DNA of 64,000 nt. Origin: Gracilaria gracilis (lineage: Eukaryota; Rhodophyta; Florideophyceae; Gracilariales; Gracilariaceae). A program made the position numbers and the translations under genes. The stretch lies in contig JARGSG010000086.1 of the NCBI GenBank assembly GCA_030374805.1, forward strand, positions 124,001 to 188,000, in the 5' to 3' direction. The first letter of the stretch is position 1. Every line of letters begins with the position of its first letter. The notes beneath the pieces were generated by a model. The model saw only the letters and a program-made list of their open reading frames with translations. It was not told the DNA's origin and searched no databases. Below are positions 1 through 10,357 of this stretch, one piece after another.

Positions 1-760
1 GCTCTCCTTGCATGGAGTCTCGGAGAGAAGGGCTGATATCCTTCCTAGATTTCGTCCGACGTCGTCCTACACTCGCAACGGAGTATCAACCTCCACCTGC
101 GATTTCTTTTCCATGTTGGCTGGGATTCTTGCGGGCTTCGTTCCAGACATAAGTGGGAGGAAAAGAAATATGCTTCGATGATAATGCATGAGATGTAGGC
201 GTAGAACTAGCGACTACAGTGTATGTGGGCAAGTCGTGATAACTTGCTGCAGACCTTCAGACCCTTTCAGGTTCAGTAACAGAATGCTTGTGAGCCGATG
301 CAAATGTATGTCATGTCTTTAGAAAGTAGCCTTTGGATTGGGCTGAAGCAGGAGGACGTGGGACGGTTGCTAACGTTCATCATGATTTGAGTGAGTGAAG
401 TGTTGGCTACGGAATGTGCGTACACGCCGTAATAACACCTATTGGCTTTTGTTATCCGAGATCTGTGTCAGGTGAGAGAAAACTGAATACCAACATCCTG
501 CTTTACCCTATGAATTGAGGAGTGTGAAATTCCAGGGAAACTGATGGAACCAGGCATCTAGCTTGGGTCGATACACTTTGAATCACTTTGTGGAACATTG
601 AAGACGTTAATACCATAAAAAAAAGGGTCCTGGTATATGATATGTATCTTAATTATGACCTCATTCTGAGAAAGGTGTATCGAATGTTTAAAAATTAGAG
701 TCAGAGTGGGAGAGGAACCCGGGAGAGGTGTATAGTAACCTTGGATGATAAGCTGATTAT

Positions 761-900
761 TACATGGTTGCTGTTACGCCTGCTTCGTGGCTGCTGTCCA
801 TTTGACGGAATATGTGCCGGATGTATCACAAGCAAGAGAGTGCACTTGAACTAGAAGCGGAGAAGTTTTACAGGGGCTCGCAGTTCGGTATAAAAGGGGG
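761..900 (+). promoter_or_regulatory. Core promoter of paralogue 1
   Basis: A TATA box (TATAAAAG, 889-896) lies 156 bases before the start codon inside the block CAGTTCGGTATAAAAGGGG. Upstream, a TTTGACGGAATA block is shared by position with the other three copies. The leader after the TATA box is nearly identical to that of copy 2. Positions 1-760 upstream hold no gene I can support. Confidence 0.8.
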
Positions 901-1044
901 CTTCATGAGACGGAAACGCTGTTCGAAGGTTCCGGCCGCCAGACTTCCTCGCAATACAGGTACCTCAAAATTCTGAAACGAGTGTAGCCGAAGGAAGCGT
1001 CTGGTGTTAAACAGCAGACTTCTACATAGTCAAACAATAAGAAG

Positions 1045-2940
1045 ATGGAAGACATAATTTGTATGGAACAGAAGGCGCCTGAATGTGTTGATGTACCGGA
1101 CGCCAAAGCACAAGAGATGGAAAGGCTAAAGGCTTTGAATGAATTTCGTAGGAACGTGAAGGACGGGGATTACATCGACTGTGATCTATATGGACGTGGC
1201 GACCAACGTGTGTTAAATGCGGCGACGTCCACCGGGGAAGAAAGTTGGAAGCAACCTGGAAAAACAATGAAGAATGCAAAGAATCGTCATGCTCGTACAG
1301 TTCGATCCACTCGCATGAGCTATCTCAGCAAGAAGGCCCGAAGTTTTCTCCGGAAACTGCCCTTTCCAAAGGACTGTTTTGGCACACATAGCACACTCGC
1401 CGCAGACAGCAATGAGCTTGAGGACGCCAGTGCAGCAACGATCGACACTGCTCCGCTACCGTCTCCTGAGAATCAACGACAACTAAGTGATGGTGGTCGT
1501 GTTGAGAGCGAAGATATTCTGACAGTCAAGGCGTCTGCAGAGAGGGAGTGTAACGATCGTATTTTTGGGCAGGATACTAACGTAAGAGGGCTGCAAACGC
1601 ATGAACCCTCAAGCAGTGTGGCCGACGACACTCCGCATCGCGTGAAAAGTAAGGTGGGCAGTGGGGATGACTTGTCGATGGTGGAAAAAGGAATGGTAGT
1701 GCGGACTCTGGCGAAGCTGCGATCGACGGGCAGCTTCGTTTTCAAAGAGACTGAGTCTAAAACAAGTCATCATGGGACCTTTACGGATAGGGATTCCCGT
1801 GAGGACCAAACTCCGGCTGTAGGCGTAAATGATTCTGGAGAAGAGTATGACGAACATAGCTCTGCGGCATGTATTGGAGAAAAGAAGGCCAAGAACAATT
1901 GCACGGCCGGCAATGAAACCACCCGTTTGGGTTCGAATGGTTCTACAGATGAAAATGACGAAGTAATGGTCTTGGACGAGAATAATTGTTCGGATACTGG
2001 CGAACAGAATGGCGTCAATGGCGTTCAAGTCGGAGACGTGAAGAAACTGAGGAGCCTATTCGAGGAAGATACATCTGTACCTGATAAGGTTATTGTCATT
2101 CGTGAGTACCCAAAACCTAGTTTGCATCATTGTGAAGAACATATTGGAAGCACCAGCGAATCCCAAGACAAAGAAGCGCATCTGGAGAAGAATACAAGTC
2201 ATGACTGCACCGCTAGCACTTGCCGTGCACCGCCGGCTCATGATTCGCTCAAAGAAATGGAAAAGGAAGGCACGCTCTCTGATAAGAACGCATCCGCTGT
2301 GCCGGACAAAATTGCCGTTCGCAAAGTATCCTCGATGCTGAAAGTGACGGCTGTACTTTCTGCCCCGCAAGGACCGAACCGGAGCGTGGAGAGTATCTCG
2401 AAACTGCTCAGAGCCGAGTCGGCACCGGAAGTGGAAGTGGGTGAGCAACCGGGGTTACACGTACACTCGTTACAGGATCTTTCAAAACACATGTCTGGGC
2501 ATGTAGAAAGGATTGTATCGCTATTCGAATCTCGGTCAGGTGAGGAGTTTTTGGACGATGGACTCGATGTGCAGATGACATCCGAAAGTCCCAACATCCG
2601 CGCCGGGTTATCATGTGATAGTGGGGTATTCGATAACGAAGTTGAAGACGAAGACGTGAGAATCATCGATATGGAAGTAAGAAAGGAAGAGAACTATGAT
2701 AATGATGGAAAAGTGGGTCCGCAAGAAAAGGAGGAGGGGCAAAGGAAATTGCATGAAATTCCAGGGAGCCGTGTTGCTAACCATGTGGACGAATGCGTAG
2801 AGTCAGTAGAAACGGCTAGACCGGCTCAGGACCATGTGGCACAGCCTGATTTACTTGAGTCTTCAAATAGCTCAAATGGGAGTTCTGAAGAGGCGTCTGT
2901 TTCGTTCTCTCATCTAGTGGAATCTTGTGCGATTATGTAG
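1045..2940 (+). CDS. Unrecognised acidic low-complexity protein, paralogue 1 (631 aa)
   Basis: I do not recognise this family. The protein has no signal peptide or membrane segment and is rich in Ser, Glu, Asp and Lys. Blocks conserved across the array, in order: an N-terminal charged block (about 22-60); a basic block with FLRKLPFPKDCFG (about 92-113); a block from TPHRVKSKVGSGDDLS to STGSFVFKE (about 196-235); a helix-like SKHMSGHVERIVSLFESRS (about 480-500); GLSCDSGVFDNEVED (about 520-535); and a C-terminal Ser-rich tail with SSEEAS and SHLVESC ending at the stop. Linkers between blocks are poorly conserved, as in an intrinsically disordered protein with short linear motifs. The start is the first ATG after the TATA box and matches copies 2 and 4. 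A cytoplasmic or nuclear regulatory role is possible but unsupported. Confidence 0.85.
   Translation: MEDIICMEQKAPECVDVPDAKAQEMERLKALNEFRRNVKDGDYIDCDLYGRGDQRVLNAATSTGEESWKQPGKTMKNAKNRHARTVRSTRMSYLSKKARSFLRKLPFPKDCFGTHSTLAADSNELEDASAATIDTAPLPSPENQRQLSDGGRVESEDILTVKASAERECNDRIFGQDTNVRGLQTHEPSSSVADDTPHRVKSKVGSGDDLSMVEKGMVVRTLAKLRSTGSFVFKETESKTSHHGTFTDRDSREDQTPAVGVNDSGEEYDEHSSAACIGEKKAKNNCTAGNETTRLGSNGSTDENDEVMVLDENNCSDTGEQNGVNGVQVGDVKKLRSLFEEDTSVPDKVIVIREYPKPSLHHCEEHIGSTSESQDKEAHLEKNTSHDCTASTCRAPPAHDSLKEMEKEGTLSDKNASAVPDKIAVRKVSSMLKVTAVLSAPQGPNRSVESISKLLRAESAPEVEVGEQPGLHVHSLQDLSKHMSGHVERIVSLFESRSGEEFLDDGLDVQMTSESPNIRAGLSCDSGVFDNEVEDEDVRIIDMEVRKEENYDNDGKVGPQEKEEGQRKLHEIPGSRVANHVDECVESVETARPAQDHVAQPDLLESSNSSNGSSEEASVSFSHLVESCAIM
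1712..1738 (+). promoter_or_regulatory. Coding-region hairpin in paralogue 1
   Basis: CGAAGCTGC and GCAGCTTCG form a perfect 9-bp stem around the 9-base loop GATCGACGG. The same structure occurs at the same codons in all four paralogues (5808, 9183, 12641), with one compensable G-U pair in copy 3. The function is unknown and protein-level constraint could explain part of it. Confidence 0.5.
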
Positions 2941-4856
2941 AGTGATTTGAGTTTTATTTCTACTGCGAGGTGGTTGCAGAGTTGTGAAACTACAAAGGTA
3001 AAGAACTCGTTTGTGATGAAGGTCAAATAGATGGCAAGCAATTTCACGAGAGCAGTGGTGTTGAGGATGTGCTTGATGTCGTGGAGTTGGGGGCGAGGCC
3101 AGCGGTGGAGAGGAAGAAGTGGATATGGTTCAACATGAATTTGATGCGCCTTCTTCTGGCTCCGATGACAGTTCCGAAGGGGCGGCCTTCCCTTCGCTAG
3201 CGAGGACGCTACAGTACCTCGTGGACTCCTATAGTTATGCGGGTGGGTGTGCGCTCTTGGGTTGCTTTGGAGTGTCGGTTGTATCCAGAGCACATTTCAG
3301 ACACTTGGTTACGTTAAATACGCAGATAACTTAAAAGAGAAATCGTTATCCTTACCGTGGGCACTAGCTACGTAGATGTAGATAAGAATGCCTGTTGTAA
3401 CAACAGACATTCCTCTTTGATACCCAAGACGCGATCTCGCTGGACGGAGGTACAATATTGGAGCATCAGCTGGGCAGTTGACGTGAGCACGTCGCATGGC
3501 GCGCACATGCCCAAACACAAGAAACCCTTCAGCAGCCGCCTTTGCTCTCTCGCCTCAACGCAGGTGCAGCCAGCCGTGAACGGCCTTGGAAAGATAGCAT
3601 GGCGCGCGCATGTACCACTCCTCCGTGCCTGTCTCCGCCGCAGGACTACCGCTGTCACCTGCCAAACTAGACAAAAAGGGTTATGTATCTGTGAAGGAGA
3701 AGGCGACGGTGTTGAATATCAATTGCACAGATTAGAGTTCTGGGAAAAGTTAGTAGAGGGTCTTGTGCTACCGCTTGTACAGTGTGCAATGTACACTGCA
3801 CGTGAATGGGATCTTTCTTGACAGTGTGAACTGTGTAATCCATCAACCATGAAGCAAAGGATGGCTCATAATTTGCGATTGCGTTGCAAATGCGTCTGAT
3901 ATGCTTCATAAAGTTCGCCGTCAACTCCCAAACCTATGCTACGCAGTCGGAACAAAGTAGCATCCTCAGTCTCATCGTCTCTTTTCGCATTCTCTGTAAT
4001 TCTTGAGGGCTTCAATCCTGGTCGAAGTGAAGAAGAGAATAGTCTACTACTGTGAAAATCATGATGATGATGTATGAGATCGAGACGTAGGCCGAGCGAT
4101 CAGGACGACGGACCAGGACCATCGATCAGGAACAGCGATCAGGACCAGCGATCAGGACCAGCGATCAGGACCAGCGATAAGGACCAGCGACCAAAACACG
4201 CGACCAGGACGAACGACAAGGACAAATGAGCAGGAAGAAGGATCGCCGACCAATCTGTACAAGCTCTGCTACTGCTACTATCAACCTTGAGATCTTGATG
4301 CATTCAGTAGTAGAGCGCCTTGGTATTCATTATGAGTCGGGTTCGTTGCAGTGTTGATTATGCAATGCGATTCGTAAGTAATCAACCTATTCTGGTGTCC
4401 AGAACCTGTGTGAGTAGAGGAGAAACTGAATACATACAATGTTACAAGGTAGCTTGCGCCTGGTAGACTTCACCTAACATTGGGGGTCGTTGGAGACATT
4501 ATTGACAAAAAACGGCACAATATTAAGCGTTCACTTCCACTGTCGCCCAATGTGAAATGCTAAGAAATGGGTAAAGATGTAATGGAACACAAACAATACG
4601 CTTGTGTATATGAATTGAGAAGTAAGAATTTCGTGGGAGCGTATTGGAGCTTGGCATTGAGCTTACGACGATGCAATGTTCTCTACGTTGTGACCATTTC
4701 GGAAACTATTGACTAACAAGCGTTTGATATCTACTGTGTGTGCACTTTATTATCATGTAATGCTAATAAAATAGCACTGAAGAGTTTAACGAATGATTGA
4801 AAGCGGGAGATGGTGTCAGGGGAGGTGCAAAAGAATCTCAGAAGTTCGGATGGATA
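2941..4856 (+). other. Spacer between paralogues 1 and 2
   Basis: No gene is supported here; the short ORFs at 3119-3334 and 3357-3821 match nothing and are not conserved in the other spacers. It holds two palindromic motifs (GCATGGCGCGCACATGC at 3494-3510 and a variant at 3597-3613), a GATCAGGACCAG minisatellite (4095-4230), and blocks around 3820-4090 that are also found in the spacer at 10890-11050. Confidence 0.7.
4095..4230 (+). repeat. GATCAGGACCAGC minisatellite
   Basis: Roughly ten degenerate copies of a 10-15 base unit (GATCAGGACCAGC, GACCAGGACGAAC and similar). A shorter, more decayed run of related units occurs in the matching spacer position at 11033-11120, so it is part of the duplicated unit. 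Confidence 0.8.
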
Positions 4857-4997
4857 CTACCTGGTTACTGTTACCACTATTTCGTGTAGGTTTCGCATTT
4901 GACGGAGGAAGTATTTATTGTATTCCTTGCAGGAGAGTGCTCTTGTATGTGACGGGAGGAAATTTCACTGGGGGATGTAGTTCGGTATAAAAGGGGA
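4857..4997 (+). promoter_or_regulatory. Core promoter of paralogue 2
   Basis: TATA box TATAAAAG at 4986-4993, 155 bases before the ATG, in the shared TTCGGTATAAAAGGGG context. The upstream TTTCGTG and TTTGACGGA blocks match copies 1, 3 and 4 in order and spacing. Upstream of the TATA box the sequence differs considerably from copy 1, whereas downstream it is nearly identical. Confidence 0.8.
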
Positions 4998-5140
4998 CTT
5001 CGTGAGACGAAACGCTGCTCGAAGGTTCCGGCCGCCAGACTTCCTCGCAATACAGGTACCTCAAAATTCTGAAACGAGTGTAGCCGAAGGAAGCGTCTGG
5101 TGTTAAACAGCAGACTTCTACGTAGTCAAACAATAAGAAG

Positions 5141-7042
5141 ATGGAAGACATAATTTGTATGGAACAGAAGGCGCCCGAATGTGTTGATGTACCGGACGCC
5201 AAAGCACAAGAGATGGAAAGGTTAAAGGCTATGAATGAATTCCGTAAGAACGTGAAGGACGGGGATTATATCGACTGTGATCTATATGGACGTGGCGACC
5301 AACGTGTGTTAAATGCAGCGACGTCCACGGGGGAAGAAAGTTGGAAGCAACCTGGAAAAACAATGAAGAAGGCAAAGAATCGTCATGCTCGTACAGTTCG
5401 GTCCACTCACATGAGCTATCTCAGCAAGAAGGCCCGAAGTTTTCTCCGGAAACTGCCCTTTCCAAAGGACTGTTTTGGTACGCAAAGCACACTCACCGCA
5501 GACAGCAGTGAGCTTGAGGACCCCAGTGCAGCAACGATCGACACTGCTCCGCTACCGTCTCCTGAGAATCAACGACAACTAAGTGATGGTGGTCGTGTTG
5601 AGAGCGCAGATATTCTGACAGTCAAGGCGTCTGCAGAGAGGGAGTGTAACGATCGCATGGTTGAGCAGGATACTAACGTAAGAGTGCTGCAAACGCATGA
5701 ACCCAAAAGCAGTGTGGCCGACGACACTCCGCATCGCGTGAAAAGTAAGGTGGGCAGTGGGGATGACTTGTCGATGGTTGAAAAAGGAATGGTAGTGCGG
5801 ACTCTGGCGAAGCTGCGATCGACGGGCAGCTTCGTTTTCAAAGAGACTGAGTCAAAAACAAGTCATCATGAGAAATCTACGGATCTTGGTTCCCGTGAAG
5901 ACCAGGCTCCGGTTGTAGGCACAAATGATTCTGGAGAAGAATTTGATGAACCTCGCTCTGGGGCATGTAATGGGGAAGAAAATGCCAAGAAGAGTTATAC
6001 GCTCATCCATGAAGCTTCTCGTTTGGGCTCGAAGGATTTTGCAGATGAAAATGACGAAGTAGATGTGTCCGACAAGAAGGATTGTGCGGTTACGTTCGTA
6101 CAGAATGCCTTCTCAACTGAAGTTCAAACCAGAGACGTGAAGCAACTACGGAGCTTGTTTGAGGAAGAGATTTCAGGACTTGATAAAGTAGTCGTCGTTC
6201 CTAAATCCTCGAAATCCACTTCTCATCGCGGTGTAGCACGTATTGGAAGCGCAAGCGAACGTCAAGATGGTGAACGGCGTTTGAAGAAGAAGGATACAAA
6301 CCAGGATGGTAACGCCGGAATTCACTGTGCATCACCAGCTCGTAATTCAGTTGGAGACATGGAAGAGGAGGAAAAGGTCTTTGATCAGAGCTTGCCTACT
6401 GTGCCCAACGAAATTACCGTTCGCAAAGTATCTTGCTTAATGAAAGTGACGGCACTACCTTCAGCTCAGATGTCAAACCGGAGCGTAGATGGTGTCATGA
6501 AAATGCTTAAAGCCGAGCCAGCGCCCGAAATAAGAGTATATGAACATCCGGCACTTGACTCATTACAGGAACTTTCAAAACATTTGTCAGGGAATGTAGA
6601 ACGAATGATCTCAGTATTTGAATCTCAGTCAAGTGAAGAGTTTTCCGGTAATGGACCTGAAGTGGAGACGAACTCCGAAAGCCATAACATCCACGCCGGA
6701 CTGTCCTGCGATAGTGGGGTGTTTGATAATGAAGTTGAAGATAAAGACGTAAGAAACATTGATGTGGAAATATCAGCGGCACAAGTGGATGACAGTATTG
6801 GAAAGCCGGCCATGCAGGAAAAGGAAGAATGCCGAAGAGAAACGAATGAGGTTCGAAGGAGGTGTGTTGGCGAGGATGAGGACGACTGCGTGGAGTCTAG
6901 GACAATTACAAGGCCACCCGTAGATGAAGAGGTGAATGTAACACCATTGGAAGCCTATGAGTTTGTGTCTAGCTCAAGTGGCAGTTCGGAAGAGGCGTCT
7001 GTGCCCTTCTCTCATTTAGTGGACTCTTGCACGATTATGTAG
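5141..7042 (+). CDS. Unrecognised acidic low-complexity protein, paralogue 2 (633 aa)
   Basis: Full-length homologue of the gene at 1045-2940 with the same block order: the basic FLRKLPFPKDCFG block, TPHRVKSKVGSGDDLS through STGSFVFKE, a helix-like SKHLSGNVERMISVFESQS, GLSCDSGVFDNEVED, and the SSEEAS plus SHLVDSC tail. Residues 1 to about 243 differ from copy 1 at only around 17 positions; from there on, similarity drops sharply to roughly half. That step suggests gene conversion of the 5' half rather than selection alone. An ATTAAA signal 48 bases past the stop (7090-7095) is a likely polyadenylation signal shared with copy 3. Function unknown. Confidence 0.85.
   Translation: MEDIICMEQKAPECVDVPDAKAQEMERLKAMNEFRKNVKDGDYIDCDLYGRGDQRVLNAATSTGEESWKQPGKTMKKAKNRHARTVRSTHMSYLSKKARSFLRKLPFPKDCFGTQSTLTADSSELEDPSAATIDTAPLPSPENQRQLSDGGRVESADILTVKASAERECNDRMVEQDTNVRVLQTHEPKSSVADDTPHRVKSKVGSGDDLSMVEKGMVVRTLAKLRSTGSFVFKETESKTSHHEKSTDLGSREDQAPVVGTNDSGEEFDEPRSGACNGEENAKKSYTLIHEASRLGSKDFADENDEVDVSDKKDCAVTFVQNAFSTEVQTRDVKQLRSLFEEEISGLDKVVVVPKSSKSTSHRGVARIGSASERQDGERRLKKKDTNQDGNAGIHCASPARNSVGDMEEEEKVFDQSLPTVPNEITVRKVSCLMKVTALPSAQMSNRSVDGVMKMLKAEPAPEIRVYEHPALDSLQELSKHLSGNVERMISVFESQSSEEFSGNGPEVETNSESHNIHAGLSCDSGVFDNEVEDKDVRNIDVEISAAQVDDSIGKPAMQEKEECRRETNEVRRRCVGEDEDDCVESRTITRPPVDEEVNVTPLEAYEFVSSSSGSSEEASVPFSHLVDSCTIM
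5808..5834 (+). promoter_or_regulatory. Coding-region hairpin in paralogue 2
   Basis: Identical stem (CGAAGCTGC / GCAGCTTCG) and loop to the element at 1712-1738. Confidence 0.5.
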
Positions 7043-8252
7043 GGCCCTGTGCACCATGTTTGCGAGCAGCGGAGTTGTACCTTCGTAGAATTAAAAAGGT
7101 GTTTGAAACGTTGGAGTGGGGTACCTCTGTTTCCTTGTAAATAAGTACCGTTGGTAGGCGTCGAACGTTCAACGATCTTTCCCACATCTCAGAATCCGAT
7201 CTGCCGGTGCATCACCGTCGATGGTGATTCATCGATGGTCACGACTTGTGATCCGCGGTGCATCACTTGTTGTGCCGTCGGCGACGGGCCATTGCTGGCC
7301 ACTGTCGCCAGCTGTTCAACTGCGCTGTTGGGGTGCAACGGCGCGTGGCACACAGTGTAGCCAGAACAGATGCGGGTGTCGATGTAAGATATTTGTTGCT
7401 CCGGCCTGTCAACGGGTGACCGACCTCAGCTGAAAGCCAGCTCGGAATGGCTTTCAGCTAGCTCGGAATGGATTTTGGTCGCTGTCCCTCTTCGCTGCAG
7501 ACTACAAAATGTAGGAGAGAGTGGCTCTCGCTCCACCACTCGACGTTCTCCGAGATCTCTGTCTCCGCAAGTCCACCATGGCGCGCACATACAACTCGCC
7601 GTTGCACCTGTCCCCGGCACAGTGCAAAGGCTATCTCCTGCTCACAAAGACAACAAGAGTGATATACAGGTGATGGAGAACGCGATCATGCTGAGTGTCA
7701 TCGTCAAAGAATGAATTTGAGGAGCTTTATGCTGCTGACTCTTGCTTATGGAAACCCAGAAAAACCTTTAGGACGACCGAAAACTGAGATATGTGAGCAC
7801 GTCGTGCTACATATGCTGTAGACCTTCAGGTCCTGCTATTCTCAGTGACAGAGTGCCTTGAGCCAGTTCAAGAGGAGAATATGTGCGAACAACCGGCTGC
7901 AGACGTGTGCCTTAGATTGGCCGATGAACTCGGGAATATCTGATATTCGTCATGAGTTGGTTTCGTGGAGTGTAGATTATGGGGTGCAATTGGAGATTGC
8001 AGAACATGATTTATTGTTTCATGTCTGTTGCTTTTGCGGGGGAGTGGTGGGGGCAGACGATTAGCTCGCGGCGATTACTTGGAGCGTTGTAGACGATAAT
8101 GATCAGAAATCCCATGATATTGGGAACCCACTTTCATGTTGATTATCGTCAAATACCAAGAAATGTGCTTCGGATAGTTCAAAAACTGGATCCAACCGGG
8201 AGAGGATGCGGGGCAGAGTTGTAAGAGAACCTCAGGAATCCAGATGAGTACT
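7043..8252 (+). other. Spacer between paralogues 2 and 3
   Basis: No gene is supported. It contains the ATTAAA signal (7090), a CGATCTG block near 7197 that recurs past the 3' ends of the other copies, a small inverted repeat (ATCACC...GGTGAT near 7210-7227), and the TGGCGCGCACAT motif at 7577-7590. The ORFs at 7151-7714 overlap these non-coding elements and are not conserved. Confidence 0.65.
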
Positions 8253-8391
8253 ACGTGGTTGCTAGTACCGCTGTTTCGTGGCTGTTTTCCATTTGACGTC
8301 ATAAGTGTTTCATGTATAACAAGCAATATAGGGCACTTGTACGAAACATGAAAACATTTTGCTGGGATGCGCAGTTCGGTATAAAAGGGGA
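8253..8391 (+). promoter_or_regulatory. Core promoter of paralogue 3 with a CRE-like palindrome
   Basis: TATA box TATAAAAG at 8380-8387. The shared upstream block here reads TTTGACGTCATAA near 8292-8304, which contains the CRE palindrome TGACGTCA. The other copies have TTTGACGGA at this place, so the palindrome may be chance. Confidence 0.75.
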
Positions 8392-8653
8392 CTTCATGCG
8401 ACGGAAACGCTGCTCGAAAGTTCCGGCTGCCAGACTTCCTCGCAATACAGGTACCTCAAACTTCTGAAACGAGTGTAGCTGAAGGAAGCTGGAAGCTTCT
8501 GGTGTGAAACGGCAGTCTTTTTGGTTCTCAAACAAAGAAAGAAATGGAAAACGTGATTCATACGACACAAATTAGCTACGGGCGTAGGATTGTGGTGAAA
8601 ACCACCCACAGGAGAGAGAGAGACTGAGGGCTCTCAATGATTTAAGGAACAAC

Positions 8654-10357
8654 GTGAAACATGGGGACTGCATCGGTTGCGATCTCTGTGGACCTGATGA
8701 CGATCGCGTGTTGAATGGAATGAGGACCAATGGGGATGAAAATTCCAGCCAACAGGGGAACTTGCGGAAGCATGCAAAGGCCCGTCACCGTACACAAGTT
8801 GGGTCCTCCCGGATGAGGCTCATCGGGGAGAAGATTCGAAGCTTTCTGAGGAAATTGCCTTTCCCGATGGACTGTTTCGGTAACCACAGCACAGTGGCAG
8901 GAGACAATAATGAGGTCGAAACCACAAATACTGTGACTTCCGAAATCTCACCAATGCAGCTTGAGAACCACCGAGAACAAAGCGATGGGGGAGCTGTTGC
9001 GAGTGCCGACTTACTCGCGGTCGACTCGTCGGATGTTGGGCAGGACCGAACAGTGGAGGGGCCCGAAGAGACGGGGTCATTTTGTCCGGTGGTGGACGAA
9101 ACTCCACACCGAGTTCAAAGCAAAGTGAATAGCGGAGATGATCTATCGGTTGTGGAGGAGGGGAATGTTGTGCGGACGTTGGCGAAGCTGCGATCGACAG
9201 GCAGCTTTGTTTTCAAACAGGCCAGTTCGAACGCCAGCCAAAAAGAAGAATCTAGGGACAGGGATGTGCACGGGGACAAAGGTAGCCTGGCAGGCCATAA
9301 GAGATCCATAGAAACGCTTGAGGGGCACCGCTTTGGGACGCCGATGGCAGAAGAACCAAGATCCAAGGAAGAGAGTACGCACACCCAAGAAGCTTCCCGT
9401 TCGGGGTCGTGTGGGTGTGCAGATGGGCAGGAAGAAGTAGGTGTGGTGGATGAGGGGGGTTCTGTGGACACAGACGTACAGGACACATCTTCAGCTGACG
9501 TTGAAGCCGGAGATCTTAGGAAACTAAGAAACGCATTTGAGGATAGCAATTCCGAGTTGGACGTGGCAGTTGTGGTGCTTGAGTCGTCAGAAAAACCCCT
9601 GTATGATGGCGAAAGATCCGTCGGAAGCGGGAAGGAATCAGACAAGAAAGCACATGTCGGGAAGAAGGTCACAAGTTATGACGTCAACGCCGACACCCGC
9701 CTCGCACAAGCGGCTCATACTTCATTGGACGACTTGAAGAAAGAAGGCACACTCTCGGAACAGTGCTTATCTGCTGTCCCCAGTGAGATCGTCGTTCACA
9801 GAGTATCCTCGTTACCGAAAGTGAGAGCACTGGTTTCAGCGCCACAGTTGTCGAACCAGAGAGTGGAGCGGGTGCCGGGAATGCTTAGTGTCCAGTCAGC
9901 GCCTGCTATGGGTGTGTGTGAGCAACCGGCTCTGGACTCGTTGCAAGAGCTTTCCAAACATGTGGCTGGGAGAGTAAAAAGAATAGTGTCACTATTTGAC
10001 TCGCGGTCAGGTGATGGGGTACGTGGTGATGTATTGGAAGTGGAGTCGAAAAGCACCAATATCCGCGGCGGGCTGTCGTGTGATAGTGGGCTCCTTGACA
10101 GTGAAAGTGAAAACGGGGATTTGAGCACTAATGCTGTGCATGCGGTGGCGAGGAATGAAAATGCCGTCCCCGAAAGCCGAATCATTGAGTATATGGTTGA
10201 TGGCTTGGAGTCGACGGGAATCTCGGGGCTAGTGCGAGAGGAAGATATGGATGTGACTCCGCATGAAAATAACGAATCTTCTTCTAGCTCCGGTGACAGT
10301 TCCGAGGAGGCGTCCTTACCTGTCTCTCATTTAGTGGACTCTTGCATGATCATGTAA
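8654..10357 (+). CDS. Unrecognised acidic low-complexity protein, paralogue 3 (567 aa as annotated; frameshifted start)
   Basis: This ORF carries the array's conserved blocks: FLRKLPFPMDCFG, TPHRVQSKVNSGDDLS through STGSFVFK, SKHVAGRVKRIVSLFDSRS, GLSCDSGLLDSE, and the SSEEAS plus SHLVDSC tail. The start equivalent to copies 1, 2 and 4 is the ATG at 8544, but one base is missing in a GA-rich run near 8614-8625, so that frame ends at a TGA about 27 codons in. The homologous frame resumes at once, and its first usable ATG is 8654. Either the protein is shortened by about 37 residues, or this copy is a young pseudogene, or there is a sequencing slip in the GAGAGAGAGA run. An ATTAAA signal follows at 10440-10445. 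Confidence 0.75.
   Translation: MKHGDCIGCDLCGPDDDRVLNGMRTNGDENSSQQGNLRKHAKARHRTQVGSSRMRLIGEKIRSFLRKLPFPMDCFGNHSTVAGDNNEVETTNTVTSEISPMQLENHREQSDGGAVASADLLAVDSSDVGQDRTVEGPEETGSFCPVVDETPHRVQSKVNSGDDLSVVEEGNVVRTLAKLRSTGSFVFKQASSNASQKEESRDRDVHGDKGSLAGHKRSIETLEGHRFGTPMAEEPRSKEESTHTQEASRSGSCGCADGQEEVGVVDEGGSVDTDVQDTSSADVEAGDLRKLRNAFEDSNSELDVAVVVLESSEKPLYDGERSVGSGKESDKKAHVGKKVTSYDVNADTRLAQAAHTSLDDLKKEGTLSEQCLSAVPSEIVVHRVSSLPKVRALVSAPQLSNQRVERVPGMLSVQSAPAMGVCEQPALDSLQELSKHVAGRVKRIVSLFDSRSGDGVRGDVLEVESKSTNIRGGLSCDSGLLDSESENGDLSTNAVHAVARNENAVPESRIIEYMVDGLESTGISGLVREEDMDVTPHENNESSSSSGDSSEEASLPVSHLVDSCMIM
9183..9209 (+). promoter_or_regulatory. Coding-region hairpin in paralogue 3
   Basis: Stem CGAAGCTGC / GCAGCTTTG. 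The one change from the other copies replaces a C-G pair by a G-U pair, so the stem still forms. The loop reads GATCGACAG. Confidence 0.45.

Noticed and set aside
918..930. Heat-shock-element-like GAAGGTTC in the leaders of the paralogues
   Set aside because: It lies downstream of the TATA box and is lost in copy 4 (ATGGGTTC), and only one inverted pair is present.
1045..5141. Spacing of exactly 4096 bases between the first two start codons
   Set aside because: Other spacings are about 3.4 kb; coincidence.
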